This document shows, in pieces, positions 37,731 to 47,326 of a DNA stretch of 56,227 nucleotides. Position numbers and translations under genes: made by a program. Location of the stretch: contig NZ_MVHT01000039.1 in the NCBI RefSeq assembly GCF_002086275.1, forward strand, positions 1 through 56,227, written 5' to 3'. The DNA is from Mycobacterium intermedium (GTDB lineage Bacteria; Actinomycetota; Actinomycetes; Mycobacteriales; Mycobacteriaceae). The notes under the pieces are model-generated. The model did no database searches and was not told where the DNA came from. It worked only from the letters and a program-made list of their open reading frames with translations. How positions within the stretch are numbered: the first letter of the stretch is position 1; each line of letters begins with the position of its first letter.

Positions 37731-38815
37731 TGAGTCAGACAGTGCGCGGTGTGATTTCACGGAAAAAGGGCGAACCCGTCGAGCTGGTGGACATCGTCAT
37801 ACCGGACCCGGGACCCGGCGAGGCGGTCGTCGACATCATTGCGTGCGGCGTCTGTCATACGGACCTGACCTATCGCGAGGGCGGCATCAACGACGAGTAC
37901 CCCTTCCTGCTGGGCCATGAGGCCGCGGGCCGAGTCGAAGCCGTCGGCCCCGACGTCACCAGCGTGGAACCGGGCGACTTCGTCATCCTCAACTGGCGCG
38001 CAGTGTGCGGCCAATGCCGCGCCTGCAAGCGCGGCCGACCGAGCCTGTGCTTCAGCACCTTCAACGCGGAACAGAAGATGACGCTGACCGACGGCACCGA
38101 ACTCACGCCCGCCCTGGGCATCGGCGCCTTCGCCGACAAGACGCTGGTGGCCGCGGGTCAGTGCACCAAGGTCAACGACGAGGCCGACCCGGCCGTCGCC
38201 GGGCTGCTGGGTTGCGGCGTCATGGCCGGCATCGGCGCGGCGATCAACACCGGCGGCGTCACCCGCGACGACACCGTGGCGGTGATCGGCTGCGGCGGGG
38301 TTGGCGACGCCGCCATTGCCGGCGCCAGGCTGGTCGGCGCGAAGAAGATCATCGCCGTCGACACCGACAACACCAAGCTCGACTGGGCCCGCAAGTTCGG
38401 CGCCACCCACACCATCAACGCCCGCGAACTCGACGTCGTCGAGACCATCCAGGACCTCACCGACGGTTTCGGCGCCGACGTGGTGATCGACGCCGTCGGT
38501 CGGCCCGAGACGTGGAAGCAGGCCTTCTACGCCCGCGACCTCGCCGGAACCGTTGTGCTGGTGGGTGTTCCGACGCCCGACATGCGCTTGGAGATGCCGC
38601 TGGTGGACTTCTTCTCCCGCGGTGGCTCGCTCAAGTCCTCCTGGTACGGCGATTGCCTGCCTGAGCGCGACTTCCCCACCCTGATCGACCTGCACCTGCA
38701 GGGTCGGCTCCCGTTGGACAAGTTCGTCTCGGAACGGATCGGCCTCGGCGACATCGAAGAGGCATTCCACAAGATGCACGAGGGCAAGGTGCTGCGCTCG
38801 GTGGTGATCCTGTAG
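37730..38815 (+). CDS. mscR: S-nitrosomycothiol reductase / mycothiol-dependent formaldehyde dehydrogenase
   Basis: A 361-residue zinc alcohol dehydrogenase. Catalytic zinc ligands are Cys in ACGVCHTD and His/Glu in LLGHEAAG; structural zinc is held by the four Cys in [15 protein letters not shown]. The NAD site is [12 protein letters not shown]. It oxidises S-hydroxymethyl-mycothiol and reduces S-nitrosomycothiol, as MscR (Rv2259) does in M. tuberculosis. The upstream frame continues to 36785 but has no similarity, so ATG 37730 is used. Its TAG overlaps the GTG of the next gene. Confidence 0.93.
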   Translation: MSQTVRGVISRKKGEPVELVDIVIPDPGPGEAVVDIIACGVCHTDLTYREGGINDEYPFLLGHEAAGRVEAVGPDVTSVEPGDFVILNWRAVCGQCRACKRGRPSLCFSTFNAEQKMTLTDGTELTPALGIGAFADKTLVAAGQCTKVNDEADPAVAGLLGCGVMAGIGAAINTGGVTRDDTVAVIGCGGVGDAAIAGARLVGAKKIIAVDTDNTKLDWARKFGATHTINARELDVVETIQDLTDGFGADVVIDAVGRPETWKQAFYARDLAGTVVLVGVPTPDMRLEMPLVDFFSRGGSLKSSWYGDCLPERDFPTLIDLHLQGRLPLDKFVSERIGLGDIEEAFHKMHEGKVLRSVVIL

Positions 38816-39441
38816 TGGCCGCCCGCATCGATCGCGTCGTCACCCACGGCACCTTCGAACTCGACGGTGGCAGTTGGGAAGTCGACAACAACATCTGGCT
38901 GGTAGGCGACGACTCCGAGGTCGTGGTGTTCGACGCCGCCCACTCGGCCCAGCCCATCATCGAGGCGGTGGGCGGCCGCAATGTGGTGGCGGTGGTGTGC
39001 ACGCACGGCCACAACGACCACGTGACGGTGGCACCAGAACTCGGTGCGACGCTCGACGCACCGGTACTGCTGCACCCTGGTGATGACGTGTTGTGGCGGA
39101 TGAGTCACCCCGACAAGGACTTTCGTGCCGTCGCCGACGGGGAGACGCTGCGGGTGGCCGGGACGGAGCTGCGGGCGCTGCACACGCCGGGTCACTCGCC
39201 GGGTTCGGTGTGCTGGTATGCCCCCGAGCTGAAGGTCGTGTTCAGCGGCGACACCCTGTTCTCCGGCGGACCGGGCGCGACGGGCCGCTCCTATTCGGAC
39301 TTTCCGACGATCCTGCACTCGATCTCAGAGCGACTCGGCAAGTTGCCCGGAGAGACCATCGTGCATACCGGCCACGGAGACAGCACGACCGTCGGCGACG
39401 AGATCGTCCACTACGAGGAGTGGGTAGCCCGCGGGCACTGA
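38815..39441 (+). CDS. Metallo-beta-lactamase-fold hydrolase partner of MscR (Rv2260)
   Basis: A 208-residue MBL-fold enzyme. The metal motif is CTHGHNDHV, followed by LHTPGHSPGS, VFSGDTLFSGG and IVHTGHG, so all expected ligands are present. The gene overlaps the mscR stop by one base (TAGTG). It probably hydrolyses the S-formyl-mycothiol made by MscR to mycothiol and formate; this rests on coupling and family, not direct evidence. The 93 bp after its stop show nothing notable. Confidence 0.88.
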   Translation: MAARIDRVVTHGTFELDGGSWEVDNNIWLVGDDSEVVVFDAAHSAQPIIEAVGGRNVVAVVCTHGHNDHVTVAPELGATLDAPVLLHPGDDVLWRMSHPDKDFRAVADGETLRVAGTELRALHTPGHSPGSVCWYAPELKVVFSGDTLFSGGPGATGRSYSDFPTILHSISERLGKLPGETIVHTGHGDSTTVGDEIVHYEEWVARGH

Positions 39442-39534
39442 AAGTTCTCCCGGCGAGCGTGCGCAAAATGCCAGCCGGCACCGGCGTGTCGCGTACATAT
39501 GCGCGCGCTCGTGAGGAACTGGCGAGGGTTGGGC

Positions 39535-40281
39535 TCAATAGCCTTCGTCGAGGATGCGGCGCTGCTCTGCACGATACTCCTCTTCGGTCAGAGCACCCGA
39601 ACTACGCAGGGCTGCAAGGTTTTTCAGCCGTTCAGCCTGAATGTTCTGGCCGGTAGGCTCGTACGCCCCGGCCGGCGGCGCCGGCGACGTCCCCGGGTAT
39701 TGCGGATAGCCGCCGCCGTACCCATACGGCGACACGGTGACCGGACGCCGCGACCGGGCCAGCCACATGATCGACAACACCAATAAGACCAGCGCAAAGA
39801 CGAACATCGCGACGAACACCCACACCAGATAGCCGTAGGAGCTCGAGTGCCCGAAGGCCAGCCGCGGGTTGATGTATCCCCCGGTCTGCCCCTCGGTCGT
39901 CACCCGGTAGTCGCCCTCTTCGAAGACCTGAACTTTGAAGACCCGGATGTGTGCGTCGTTGTTGACTGTCGTTGAGGAGCCGATACTTTCGGTGATCTCC
40001 ACTTTCGGTGCACTTGCGGGTGGAGTGATCTCGAGACTGAGCGGCGGAACGGGTAAACCCCCGTCGCCGCCGCCAACCACCAGGGCGTGCAGGCTGACGT
40101 TGACTTCACCGGCGGGCAGATGCACTGTGCCAGAACCCGGTACCGCCACCTCGCCGTAGGCGTCGAAGTCGTCGAGAAAGAACGCGTTGGCCACCAAGGC
40201 GATGATGAAGCCGATCACCGATACCACCAGCGTTACGATGGCCAGCGTCAGCGAGATCTTGGCGACTGCTCTGCTACTCAT
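39535..40281 (-). CDS. Membrane protein with C-terminal SHOCT domain
   Basis: A 248-residue protein. Helix 1 is near residues 10-33 (LTLAIVTLVVSVIGFIIALV), an extracellular beta-rich domain follows, helix 2 is at about 152-175, and a Pro/Gly/Tyr-rich linker leads to a SHOCT motif (LKNLAALRSSGALTEEEY). SHOCT modules are short helical hairpins thought to mediate oligomer or membrane contacts. The role is unknown. It lies downstream of the Lnt homologue on the same strand, 12 bp from its stop, so they may share a transcript. Confidence 0.75.
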   Translation of the reverse strand: MSSRAVAKISLTLAIVTLVVSVIGFIIALVANAFFLDDFDAYGEVAVPGSGTVHLPAGEVNVSLHALVVGGGDGGLPVPPLSLEITPPASAPKVEITESIGSSTTVNNDAHIRVFKVQVFEEGDYRVTTEGQTGGYINPRLAFGHSSSYGYLVWVFVAMFVFALVLLVLSIMWLARSRRPVTVSPYGYGGGYPQYPGTSPAPPAGAYEPTGQNIQAERLKNLAALRSSGALTEEEYRAEQRRILDEGY

Positions 40282-40293
40282 CCAGGCAGTGTG

Positions 40294-41808
40294 TCACGCA
40301 GGTCGACGCAGGAACAGCCCACACGCAGCAAAACAAATCAAGACCACCACCGCGGTCATCGGCACCCACTCACCCCACCGTTGGTACGGCGTGACGTCAG
40401 CACTTGAAACCCCATCCGAAACCGGGACGTTGACGACGGTGACGCCACGCCAGTCCGAAGCACACCACGCCAACAGCCGGCCGCGCGCATCGAAGGCCGA
40501 GCTGTCACCGGACAACCCCACGTGCGCCACCGGGCGGCCCACCTCGACGGCCCGCACCGCGGCGTGGGCGGCCAACTGCGGCTGCGCCCAAGTCCCCTGA
40601 AACGAGGAAGTCGCACTCTGATACACCAGCAGTTGCGCCCCCAACCGCGCCTCGCGCCGCGCCAGATCGGAGAAGGTCAGCTCGTAGCTGACCAACGGCC
40701 CGACCGCGAACTCGCCGACGTGCAAGACCACCTCCCCGGTGCCACGCTGCCGGTCCTGCTCGGCCGCCTTGCTGTGTCGGGTGATCCAGCCGAACAGCGG
40801 CCGCAGCGGCACATACTCACCGAACGGCACCAGCCGCGTCTTGCGGTAGCTGCCTGCCACCCCACCCGCGTCGAGCAACACCGCCGACTTATAGATGCCA
40901 CCGCCGGGCGCGGCGGCGTCGACGTTGACCAACAGGTCGGCACCAACCCGACGGGACAACTCGGCCAGGCGGGCCACCACATCAGGGTGGCCGAGCAGGT
41001 CCAGCCCGACGCTGCTTTCACCCCAGACCACCAGGTCCACCCGTTGACCGACCAACGTCGCAGTGATCGCCTCGCCGGCCTGCTGACGCGCCGAAGCATC
41101 GGTGATGTCGCCGACCTGCACCAATGCGACGCGCACGGTCGGGCCGGGTGCCGGCGTCGGCGCCACCACGTACCAGGCCGGGCCGACGGCCGCGCACACC
41201 GCCGCACATCCGACCATGACCAGTCGAACGGCAGGGCGCCGGTGCAGGATCATCCCGACGAGAGCGGTATTGGCCGCGGCCAGCAGAAAGCTCGTCAGCC
41301 ACACTCCCCCGACGGCGGCCGACGCCAGCGTCACGGGCTGGTTCCATTGCGACGCGCCCAACGGCGCCCAGGGTCCCCCCAACGATGGCAGAGATCGCAC
41401 CGCCTCGGCCAAGACCCAGGCGCTGGGCACCACCGCGACGGCGGCCACGGTGCGGCCGATGCTCACCGGTGCCGCCAGTAGCCGGTGCGCGGCCCAACCG
41501 CACGGCAGCCACAGCGCTCCCAGCCCGAAGCCCAGCAGCAAGAGGAACGGGCCGACGCTGCCCATCAGCCAGTACTGGTTGACCACCACGAACGCGCCCA
41601 GCCCCCACCAGCACCGCACGGCACCCGCCCGTGACGACGGCGCCGCCCGCACCACCATCAGCAGGGGTAGCAGCCCCACCCAGCCCAACCACCACCACGA
41701 TGGGGCCGGGAAGGCGAGTGTCGGTAACGTCCCGCATATCGACGCCGCCGCCCAGCCCGGCAACCGGTCGGGGAGGCGCTGTCGCAGTGTCTCCCAACCG
41801 ACGCGCAT
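40294..41808 (-). CDS. Apolipoprotein N-acyltransferase homologue with Ser at the nucleophile position
   Basis: About 504 residues: roughly six N-terminal membrane helices, then a nitrilase-fold domain and a final helix. Of the Lnt triad, Glu is in VVWGESSVG and Lys in [14 protein letters not shown], but the Cys expected before Tyr-Glu is Ser (LVSYELTF, codon AGC at 40687-40689). M. tuberculosis has this gene split as Rv2262c/Rv2261c; here it is intact. The active mycobacterial Lnt is the other paralogue, linked to Ppm1. This copy may be inactive, use Ser, or acylate something else. ATG 41808 is chosen; a TTG at 41847 is possible. Confidence 0.85.
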   Translation of the reverse strand: MRVGWETLRQRLPDRLPGWAAASICGTLPTLAFPAPSWWWLGWVGLLPLLMVVRAAPSSRAGAVRCWWGLGAFVVVNQYWLMGSVGPFLLLLGFGLGALWLPCGWAAHRLLAAPVSIGRTVAAVAVVPSAWVLAEAVRSLPSLGGPWAPLGASQWNQPVTLASAAVGGVWLTSFLLAAANTALVGMILHRRPAVRLVMVGCAAVCAAVGPAWYVVAPTPAPGPTVRVALVQVGDITDASARQQAGEAITATLVGQRVDLVVWGESSVGLDLLGHPDVVARLAELSRRVGADLLVNVDAAAPGGGIYKSAVLLDAGGVAGSYRKTRLVPFGEYVPLRPLFGWITRHSKAAEQDRQRGTGEVVLHVGEFAVGPLVSYELTFSDLARREARLGAQLLVYQSATSSFQGTWAQPQLAAHAAVRAVEVGRPVAHVGLSGDSSAFDARGRLLAWCASDWRGVTVVNVPVSDGVSSADVTPYQRWGEWVPMTAVVVLICFAACGLFLRRPA

Positions 41809-41861
41809 GCCAATTAGAGCGCACACTATGTAGGGCACCACCGGCAAGAGGAGGGATAAGC

Positions 41862-42815
41862 ATGGCCAACGATCTCATCGCCACCGTGCCGGATCTGTCG
41901 GGCAAGCTGGTGGTCATCACCGGTGCCAACAGCGGGCTGGGCTTCGGACTCGCCCGACGTTTGTCGGCGGCCGGCGCGGATGTGGTGATGGCGATTCGCA
42001 ACCGGGCCAAAGGCCAGGCCGCGATCGATGAGATCCGCAAGACCGTCCCCGACGCCAAGCTGACCATCAAAGACCTCGACCTGTCGTCGCTGGCATCGGT
42101 CGCCGCCTTGGGCGAACAGCTCAACGCCGAGGGGCGCCCGATCGACATCCTCATCAACAACGCCGGGGTGATGACTCCGCCGGCGCGCGAAACCACGGCC
42201 GACGGCTTCGAATTGCAGTTCGGCAGTAACCATCTGGGGCACTTCGCGCTGACCGGGCACGTGCTGCCACTGCTGCGCGCCGCCCAGCGTGCCCGCGTGG
42301 TGTCGCTGAGCAGCCTCGCCGCCCGACGTGGCCGGATCAACTTCGACGACCCGCAATTTGAGAAGTCGTACAACGCGATGGCGGCCTACGGTCAGTCGAA
42401 AGTGGCGGTGTTGATGTTCGCCCGGGAACTGGACAAGCGCAGCCGCGCTGGGGGCTGGGGCATCGTGTCCAACGCCGCGCACCCCGGCCTGACCAAGACC
42501 AATCTGCAGATCAGTGGTCCGTCGCACGGTCGTGACAAGCCCGCGTTGATGGAGCGTGTCTACAAGGCGACGTGGCGGTTCACGCCGTTCCTGTGGCAGG
42601 AGATCGACGAGGGAATCCTGCCCGCGCTCTACGCGGCCGCCACACCGCAGGCCGAAGGCGGCGCGTTCTACGGGCCCAGGGGCTTCTACGAGGCCGCCGG
42701 CGGCGGCGTCACGGAGGCCAAGGTACCCGCACAAGCCCGCAATGATGATGACAGCCAACGACTTTGGGAACTTTCCGAGCGGCTGACCGGTGTCCGATTC
42801 CCAACCTCCGACTGA
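41862..42815 (+). CDS. Short-chain dehydrogenase (Rv2263 orthologue), retinol-dehydrogenase-like
   Basis: A 317-residue SDR. Cofactor motif TGANSGLG near residue 20, NNAGVM near 96, catalytic Ser in VVSLSSLAA and Tyr/Lys in YGQSK. The size and long C-terminal part resemble the WWOX/retinol-dehydrogenase group that acts on lipids. ATG 41862 follows AGAGGAGGGA. The methyltransferase gene begins two bases after its stop, so the pair is probably co-translated and may act on the same fatty substrate (inference). Confidence 0.87.
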   Translation: MANDLIATVPDLSGKLVVITGANSGLGFGLARRLSAAGADVVMAIRNRAKGQAAIDEIRKTVPDAKLTIKDLDLSSLASVAALGEQLNAEGRPIDILINNAGVMTPPARETTADGFELQFGSNHLGHFALTGHVLPLLRAAQRARVVSLSSLAARRGRINFDDPQFEKSYNAMAAYGQSKVAVLMFARELDKRSRAGGWGIVSNAAHPGLTKTNLQISGPSHGRDKPALMERVYKATWRFTPFLWQEIDEGILPALYAAATPQAEGGAFYGPRGFYEAAGGGVTEAKVPAQARNDDDSQRLWELSERLTGVRFPTSD

Positions 42816-42816
42816 C

Positions 42817-43920
42817 ATGGTGTCCGAAATCCGACTCCCCGAATCCATGACCGTCGTCCGACCCGAACCGATGGAGAGCGCGACGTACACGGCGTCGTCG
42901 CGCCTGCAGGCGGCCGGATTGTTGCCCGCCGTAAAGCTTTTCGAACGCGCCGCGGCCGAGATTCCGCTGCCGGCGCCCCCGTCACCGATCGTCGTCGCCG
43001 ACTATGGCGCGGCGACCGGTTACAACTCGCTGCGGCCCCTTTCCGCCGCGATCCAGGTGCTGCGTCGGCGCACCCGCCACGATCACGCGATCCTGGTCAC
43101 GCACACCGACGTCGCGGACAATGATTTCACCGCGCTGTTCCGGACCGTGACCGATGACCCGGACAGCTATCTGCAGCACGACACGGCGACTTTCACCTCC
43201 GCTATAGGGCGGTCGTTCTACACCCAGATCCTGCCGACCAACACCGTCAACCTCGGCTGGACATCGTGGGCCATCCAGTGGCTCAGTCGGCTTCCTGCTC
43301 CGCTGCCCGACCACATTCAGGTCGCCTACAGCAGTGACAAAACGGCGCGCCGGGCTTACGCGGCGCAGGCCGCGACGGACTGGCAGGATTTCCTGGCTTT
43401 TCGCGGACGCGAACTGTGCCCGGGCGGAAAGCTGGTCATCTTGACGATGGCTCTGGACGAGAACCACGAATTCGGGTATCGCCGGTTCAACGAGGCGTTC
43501 ATGACCGCACTCGGCGATTTGGTGCATGAAGGATTGTTGCGCCACGAAGAAGTGCGGCGCATGGCGGTTCCCGTTTTCGCCCGCAGCGAGGAGGACATGC
43601 GCGCGCCGTTCCAACCGAAGGGACGGTTCGAGGGGCTGGTTATCGAACAGCTCGAGGTGTTCAACGCCGAGGACCGCTTCTGGACCCGATTCCAAAAGGA
43701 TGGGGACGCGGAGAATTTCGGGGCGCAGTGGGCGGCGTTCGCGCGCGCAGCTATCTTCCCCAGCCTTCGGGTAGGGCTCGACGGAGGCGTGAACGATCCC
43801 CGCGCGCCGGAATTCATTGAGCGATTGGAAGCCGCTCTGGCCGAGCGCCTGGCGCGGTCACCCGAACCGACGCAGATTCCGCTCGCCTCATTGGTGCTGG
43901 TCAAGCAGCGAACCGGGTAA
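42817..43920 (+). CDS. SABATH-type carboxyl methyltransferase, likely fatty acid O-methyltransferase
   Basis: A 367-residue methyltransferase of the plant-like SABATH family. The SAM motif is VVADYGAATGYNSL near residue 60, the middle has NLGWTSWAIQWLSRLP corresponding to the plant SSYSLMWLS segment, and LCPGGKLVILTM precedes the C-terminal cap. A mycobacterial member from M. marinum (FAMT) methylates free fatty acids to methyl esters; this is probably its counterpart. ATG 42817 lies 1 bp after the SDR stop; a GTG directly follows it and an ATG lies at 42847. M. tuberculosis lacks the gene at this position. Confidence 0.78.
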   Translation: MVSEIRLPESMTVVRPEPMESATYTASSRLQAAGLLPAVKLFERAAAEIPLPAPPSPIVVADYGAATGYNSLRPLSAAIQVLRRRTRHDHAILVTHTDVADNDFTALFRTVTDDPDSYLQHDTATFTSAIGRSFYTQILPTNTVNLGWTSWAIQWLSRLPAPLPDHIQVAYSSDKTARRAYAAQAATDWQDFLAFRGRELCPGGKLVILTMALDENHEFGYRRFNEAFMTALGDLVHEGLLRHEEVRRMAVPVFARSEEDMRAPFQPKGRFEGLVIEQLEVFNAEDRFWTRFQKDGDAENFGAQWAAFARAAIFPSLRVGLDGGVNDPRAPEFIERLEAALAERLARSPEPTQIPLASLVLVKQRTG

Positions 43921-44005
43921 GCGTTTCGACCCGACGCCCCAGTGGGTAACCCTGATCACAGGGCCGACCACAACAAATTCGCACATCCACAGGGGGCGAG
44001 AGGTA

Positions 44006-44599
44006 ATGACCAAGCAGGACGCGGCGCAGGCCGAGGACCAAGGGCCGGGCCCAGCCAGCGAAGACACTGACGACCGGGCTCGGGACGAGAAGTCGAGCGA
44101 CGGCACACTCAGCGAAAAGCCCGAGCCAGACGAGGACGCCAAGGAAAAAGCCGCCGAGATGATGAAGTCCTACGAGGACCGTCCGACGCTGGTCGTGCCG
44201 GGCAGCGGCGGTGCGATATCCGGTACCGCCGTGAATGACTGGCTCGACGACGAGGGCAATCCCAAATTCGCCGACGACAAGGACTCGCCCGCGAACAAGG
44301 TTGAGAACGACTCCGGCGACAACGGTGACACCGGCGACGCGAAACCCCGCGACGACGACTCCGAGGACCACACCAAGAAGGCCAGGAACGTGACCGGTGA
44401 GGATTCGACCACCGCGTCCGAAGGTGACAAGACTCGCGGTGAAGCCGCCGAAGAGCGCGAGCGCGAAAAGCAGAGCAAGTCGATGGAAGAGCAGATCGAA
44501 GAGGACAAGGCCTTCAACAAGAAGGTCATCGAGGAGTCTGAATACACGCCGCAGAAGTCCGACCAAGAGTCGAAAGAAAGCAAGCAGGCCGCCAGTTAG
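44006..44599 (+). CDS. Highly charged, disordered acidic protein of unknown function
   Basis: A 197-residue protein made almost wholly of Asp, Glu, Lys, Ser and Gly, predicted to be disordered. The one ordered-looking part is RPTLVVPGSGGAISGTAV near residues 57-75. The C-terminal third is a charged helix (EEREREKQSKSMEEQIEEDK). There is no signal peptide or membrane segment. ATG 44006 follows GAGAGG. The antisense frame is long and hydrophobic only because it is the complement of this composition. It could be a stress or scaffold protein. Confidence 0.72.
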   Translation: MTKQDAAQAEDQGPGPASEDTDDRARDEKSSDGTLSEKPEPDEDAKEKAAEMMKSYEDRPTLVVPGSGGAISGTAVNDWLDDEGNPKFADDKDSPANKVENDSGDNGDTGDAKPRDDDSEDHTKKARNVTGEDSTTASEGDKTRGEAAEEREREKQSKSMEEQIEEDKAFNKKVIEESEYTPQKSDQESKESKQAAS

Positions 44600-44693
44600 C
44601 TTGCGGCACCGCCGGGGTTCGTTCGCGGTGGCCTCGGGCGGTTGGACAGCTGATTCTTCCGTAAGTACGGGCGGCGCCGGGGCGACGCGACCG

Positions 44694-45737
44694 TCATCCG
44701 CCGGCCCGCGCGCCGCGTAACGCCGCACCGATGGCAGCCGCCAGTTGCGGGCGCGGCGTCGAAATGATCGGCACGCCAAAATGTCCCGACAGCGTGGTGG
44801 TCACCGCCGGAATGTTGGCGCCGCCACCGACCGCGACGATCCCGGCCAGGCCCGCAATTCCGGTGCGGCTCAAGAGTTTTTCCAGCACCCGCACGAAGCC
44901 GTCCAACGGCTCGCGGATGGTTTCCTCGAAATCGTCTCTGGTGATAAGAATCTCACCGTGTGGCAATCCATCGGCCAGCGTAGTGCGGGTCGATGCCGAC
45001 AGTCGCTCCTTGGCAATGCGGCACTGTCCGCGCAGCCGGGCCAACGAGCCGATCGCCGAGATGCTGTCCCGGTCAAGTCCACCCGTGCTCGGCAGTTCCG
45101 ACATGACGAAGGTCAGCAGCAGTTGGTCAATCATGTCGCCGGAAAAACCATGATGGCGCACGGTCGGTGCGACCGGTCGATACTCGCCGGCCGCGTCGAT
45201 CAGGGTGATGCTCGTTCCACTGCCACCAAAGTCGCACACCGCGATCGTGCCGCGGGCGGCAAGACCCGGTTTGGCCCGCACGGCGAACAGTACCGCGGCA
45301 GCATCAGGGATAAGTACCAGCGGGTTCGTGCGGTTCGACCATTCCGACACCCGGCTCAAAGCGCGGCCCAGCGTGTCCACCGCCGCGGATCCCCAGTGCG
45401 CGGGATGGGACACGGTGACGTGGTCGGGCATGGGGCGCCCGCCCGTCGCGGTATAAGCCAGCGCACGCAATCCGTCGGCAACCAAGGCCTCGCTGCGATG
45501 CGTCGAACCGTCGGCCGCCACGATTCCGGCCGGCGCACCCACTCGGTCCACAAAGTCGGTCAGTACCAACCCGGGTTCGTCCAATCTCGGGTTTTCCGAA
45601 GGGATTCCCACTTCCGGCGGCCGCTGCCGGTACAACGTCAGCACGGGTTTGCGGGTGACCGCCTGATCGGCCGTGACCGCCGCCAGGTTGGTGGATCCGA
45701 TCGAGAGACCCAGCGCGGGCCGTTGTCTCTCTGCCAT
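44694..45737 (-). CDS. Actin/Hsp70-fold ATPase-like protein (Rv2264c-like), lacking the proline-rich tail
   Basis: A 347-residue protein. The phosphate-1 motif is LGLSIGSTNLAAV at the N-terminus, phosphate-2 is IAVCDFGGSGTSITL in the middle and the adenosine loop is GIVAVGGGANIPAV near the end: an Hsp70 nucleotide-binding fold without a substrate-binding domain. The M. tuberculosis neighbour Rv2264c is about 592 residues with a proline-rich C-terminus; here the frame stops at 44694. A shifted frame after the stop reads a Pro/Glu-rich stretch, so a frameshift is possible. The start ATG 45737 is 5 bp after the upstream gene's stop. Confidence 0.75.
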   Translation of the reverse strand: MAERQRPALGLSIGSTNLAAVTADQAVTRKPVLTLYRQRPPEVGIPSENPRLDEPGLVLTDFVDRVGAPAGIVAADGSTHRSEALVADGLRALAYTATGGRPMPDHVTVSHPAHWGSAAVDTLGRALSRVSEWSNRTNPLVLIPDAAAVLFAVRAKPGLAARGTIAVCDFGGSGTSITLIDAAGEYRPVAPTVRHHGFSGDMIDQLLLTFVMSELPSTGGLDRDSISAIGSLARLRGQCRIAKERLSASTRTTLADGLPHGEILITRDDFEETIREPLDGFVRVLEKLLSRTGIAGLAGIVAVGGGANIPAVTTTLSGHFGVPIISTPRPQLAAAIGAALRGARAGG

Positions 45738-45742
45738 CGGTA

Positions 45743-46840
45743 TCAGCGGATCGTGCCCGCGCCGGGGATCAGCGGCAGGTCCAACGCGGTGACCCAACCC
45801 GGTGGCAAGTCGTTGACCGCCGGCACGGCGTTCAGCGTGCGCAGTCCCGTCGCCAAGCATCCCGCAGCCGCCGCATCCCGGCCCGAGCCGTCGGTGAAGC
45901 GGAACGCGGTCTCCTGAAAGATGCTCGGCGTCCCTTCGATGTCGACCCGATACACGTCGTTGTCGTGACCCGTCGGCCAGTCCGGAGCGGCGTCGAGCCC
46001 GATGCGGTTGACGTGCTCGAGTTGGATGCGCGTCTCACCCTGATAGATGCCGTTGATGGTGAATCGAACGGCGGCGACCTGGCCGGCTTTGATGATGCCC
46101 TTCGCCGACTTGCGGTCGGTCGGAGTCACCCATTTTTCCCAGGTGGTGGTCATCCCGTCGAGCATGATGCCGGCGGCGTGGGCGATCATCGGCACGGTCG
46201 CGCCCCACGCGAAGATCAGCACGTCGCTGTTTTCCAGCATCGGGCTGAACTCGGGTTCACGCCCGATGCCCATCTCCTTTTCGTAGTCGCCCTCGTAGTT
46301 GGTGTAATCCAGCAATTCCGAGGCGCGGACCTTGCGGACCTCGGAGCACAGACCCATCAGCGTCATGGGAAACAGGTCGTTGGCGAAGCCCGGGTCGATG
46401 CCGGTGGTGAAGCAGGACGCCTCGCCGAGTTCGCAGGCTTCGGTGATCGGCGTGATCCAGTTCGGCGGGTTGAGGTGCATGGTCGGCCAGATCCACGGCG
46501 TCATCGCGGTCGAACACACATCGATGCCGGCCCGCAGGAAGCGGGTGATGAGCAGGATGTTGTCCTTGGCGTGCATCGCCGTCGGGCCGTAGTGAACCAG
46601 GGCGTCGGGCTTCAGTGCGATCAGCGCGTCGACGTCGTCGGTGGCCGTGATGCCCACCGGTTCGGGCAGCCCGCAGATTTCGCCGACGTCGCGGCCTACC
46701 TTGTCCGGGTTGCTGACGCCGACTCCCACCAATTCGAACAGGGGGTGCTTGACGATCTCGGGGATCACCATCTTTCCCACGAATCCGGTACCCCACACGA
46801 CTACCCGCTTGGAGCCTCGCCTCGAGCCGCTTTCCGACAT
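45743..46840 (-). CDS. Dihydrodipicolinate-reductase-like NAD(P)H-dependent dehydrogenase
   Basis: A 365-residue Rossmann protein (KRVVVWGTGFVGKMVIPEI near the N-terminus) with a C-terminal domain like diaminopentanoate dehydrogenase and the DapB group. Mycobacteria hold several such paralogues whose substrates are unknown; they are often annotated as amine dehydrogenases. ATG 46840 has a GGAGG site seven bases upstream and is preferred to a GTG two codons before. It is followed 5 bp later by the actin-fold gene on the same strand, which suggests an operon. Confidence 0.8.
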   Translation of the reverse strand: MSESGSRRGSKRVVVWGTGFVGKMVIPEIVKHPLFELVGVGVSNPDKVGRDVGEICGLPEPVGITATDDVDALIALKPDALVHYGPTAMHAKDNILLITRFLRAGIDVCSTAMTPWIWPTMHLNPPNWITPITEACELGEASCFTTGIDPGFANDLFPMTLMGLCSEVRKVRASELLDYTNYEGDYEKEMGIGREPEFSPMLENSDVLIFAWGATVPMIAHAAGIMLDGMTTTWEKWVTPTDRKSAKGIIKAGQVAAVRFTINGIYQGETRIQLEHVNRIGLDAAPDWPTGHDNDVYRVDIEGTPSIFQETAFRFTDGSGRDAAAAGCLATGLRTLNAVPAVNDLPPGWVTALDLPLIPGAGTIR

Positions 46841-46978
46841 CCGCACCTCCGCATATCCGGTTCGGCTTCCACCCTAGGCGCACCCGAATTTCGCTTTCGG
46901 TAAGGACGTGGACTTCTGGCAGAACAGGGCCGCGAAACCTCTGGTGCGGCGCGGTGCGTGGTGACACGATGGGAAACC

Positions 46979-47326
46979 ATGACGACGCGATTGTTGGCAC
47001 CCGCGATGCTGTTGGCTCTCGGAATCGGCTTTGTCGGTACGTGCGGTGCAGCAAGCGCCATACCCGACCCGCCGAAGGTGCGTTATGAGGTGAGCGGCGG
47101 CGGCGTGGCCGAATACATCACCTACCAAACCCGCAACGGTCAGACCAAGTTGGCCAACGTGCCCTTGCCGTGGTCGACTGAGCTGCAAGGCTTTTGGGCG
47201 CAGCAGTATGTGCTCAGCGCGCAGGGCCAAGGCACCATCGCCTGCCGGATCCTGCTCGACGGCACCCCGGTGAACGACGCGCATTCCACCGGGACGCCCG
47301 GACGAACCATCTGTACTCACTCATGA
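46979..47326 (+). CDS. Secreted MmpS-like protein coupled to CYP124
   Basis: A 115-residue protein. A signal peptide (MTTRLLAPAMLLALGIGFVG) likely ends at ASA near residue 27, and the mature part VRYEVSGGGVAEYITYQT...NVPLPWSTEL...CRILLDG resembles the periplasmic domain of MmpS accessory proteins. MmpS normally partners an MmpL lipid exporter; none is nearby. Its ATGA overlaps the cytochrome P450 start by four bases, so the two are made together. It may bind or transport the lipid product (inference). Confidence 0.72.
   Translation: MTTRLLAPAMLLALGIGFVGTCGAASAIPDPPKVRYEVSGGGVAEYITYQTRNGQTKLANVPLPWSTELQGFWAQQYVLSAQGQGTIACRILLDGTPVNDAHSTGTPGRTICTHS

Noticed and set aside
41018..42373. A 451-residue minus-strand frame overlapping the Lnt homologue and the SDR
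   Set aside because: It mixes antisense of the SDR with a shifted frame of Lnt and contains no recognisable domain.
43901..44779. A 292-residue minus-strand frame with a hydrophobic Leu/Val-rich middle that looks like membrane helices
   Set aside because: The hydrophobic part is the complement of the Asp/Glu/Lys codons of the charged gene at 44006-44599, which has a ribosome site. Only the first 30-40 residues might be a shifted tail of the actin-fold gene.
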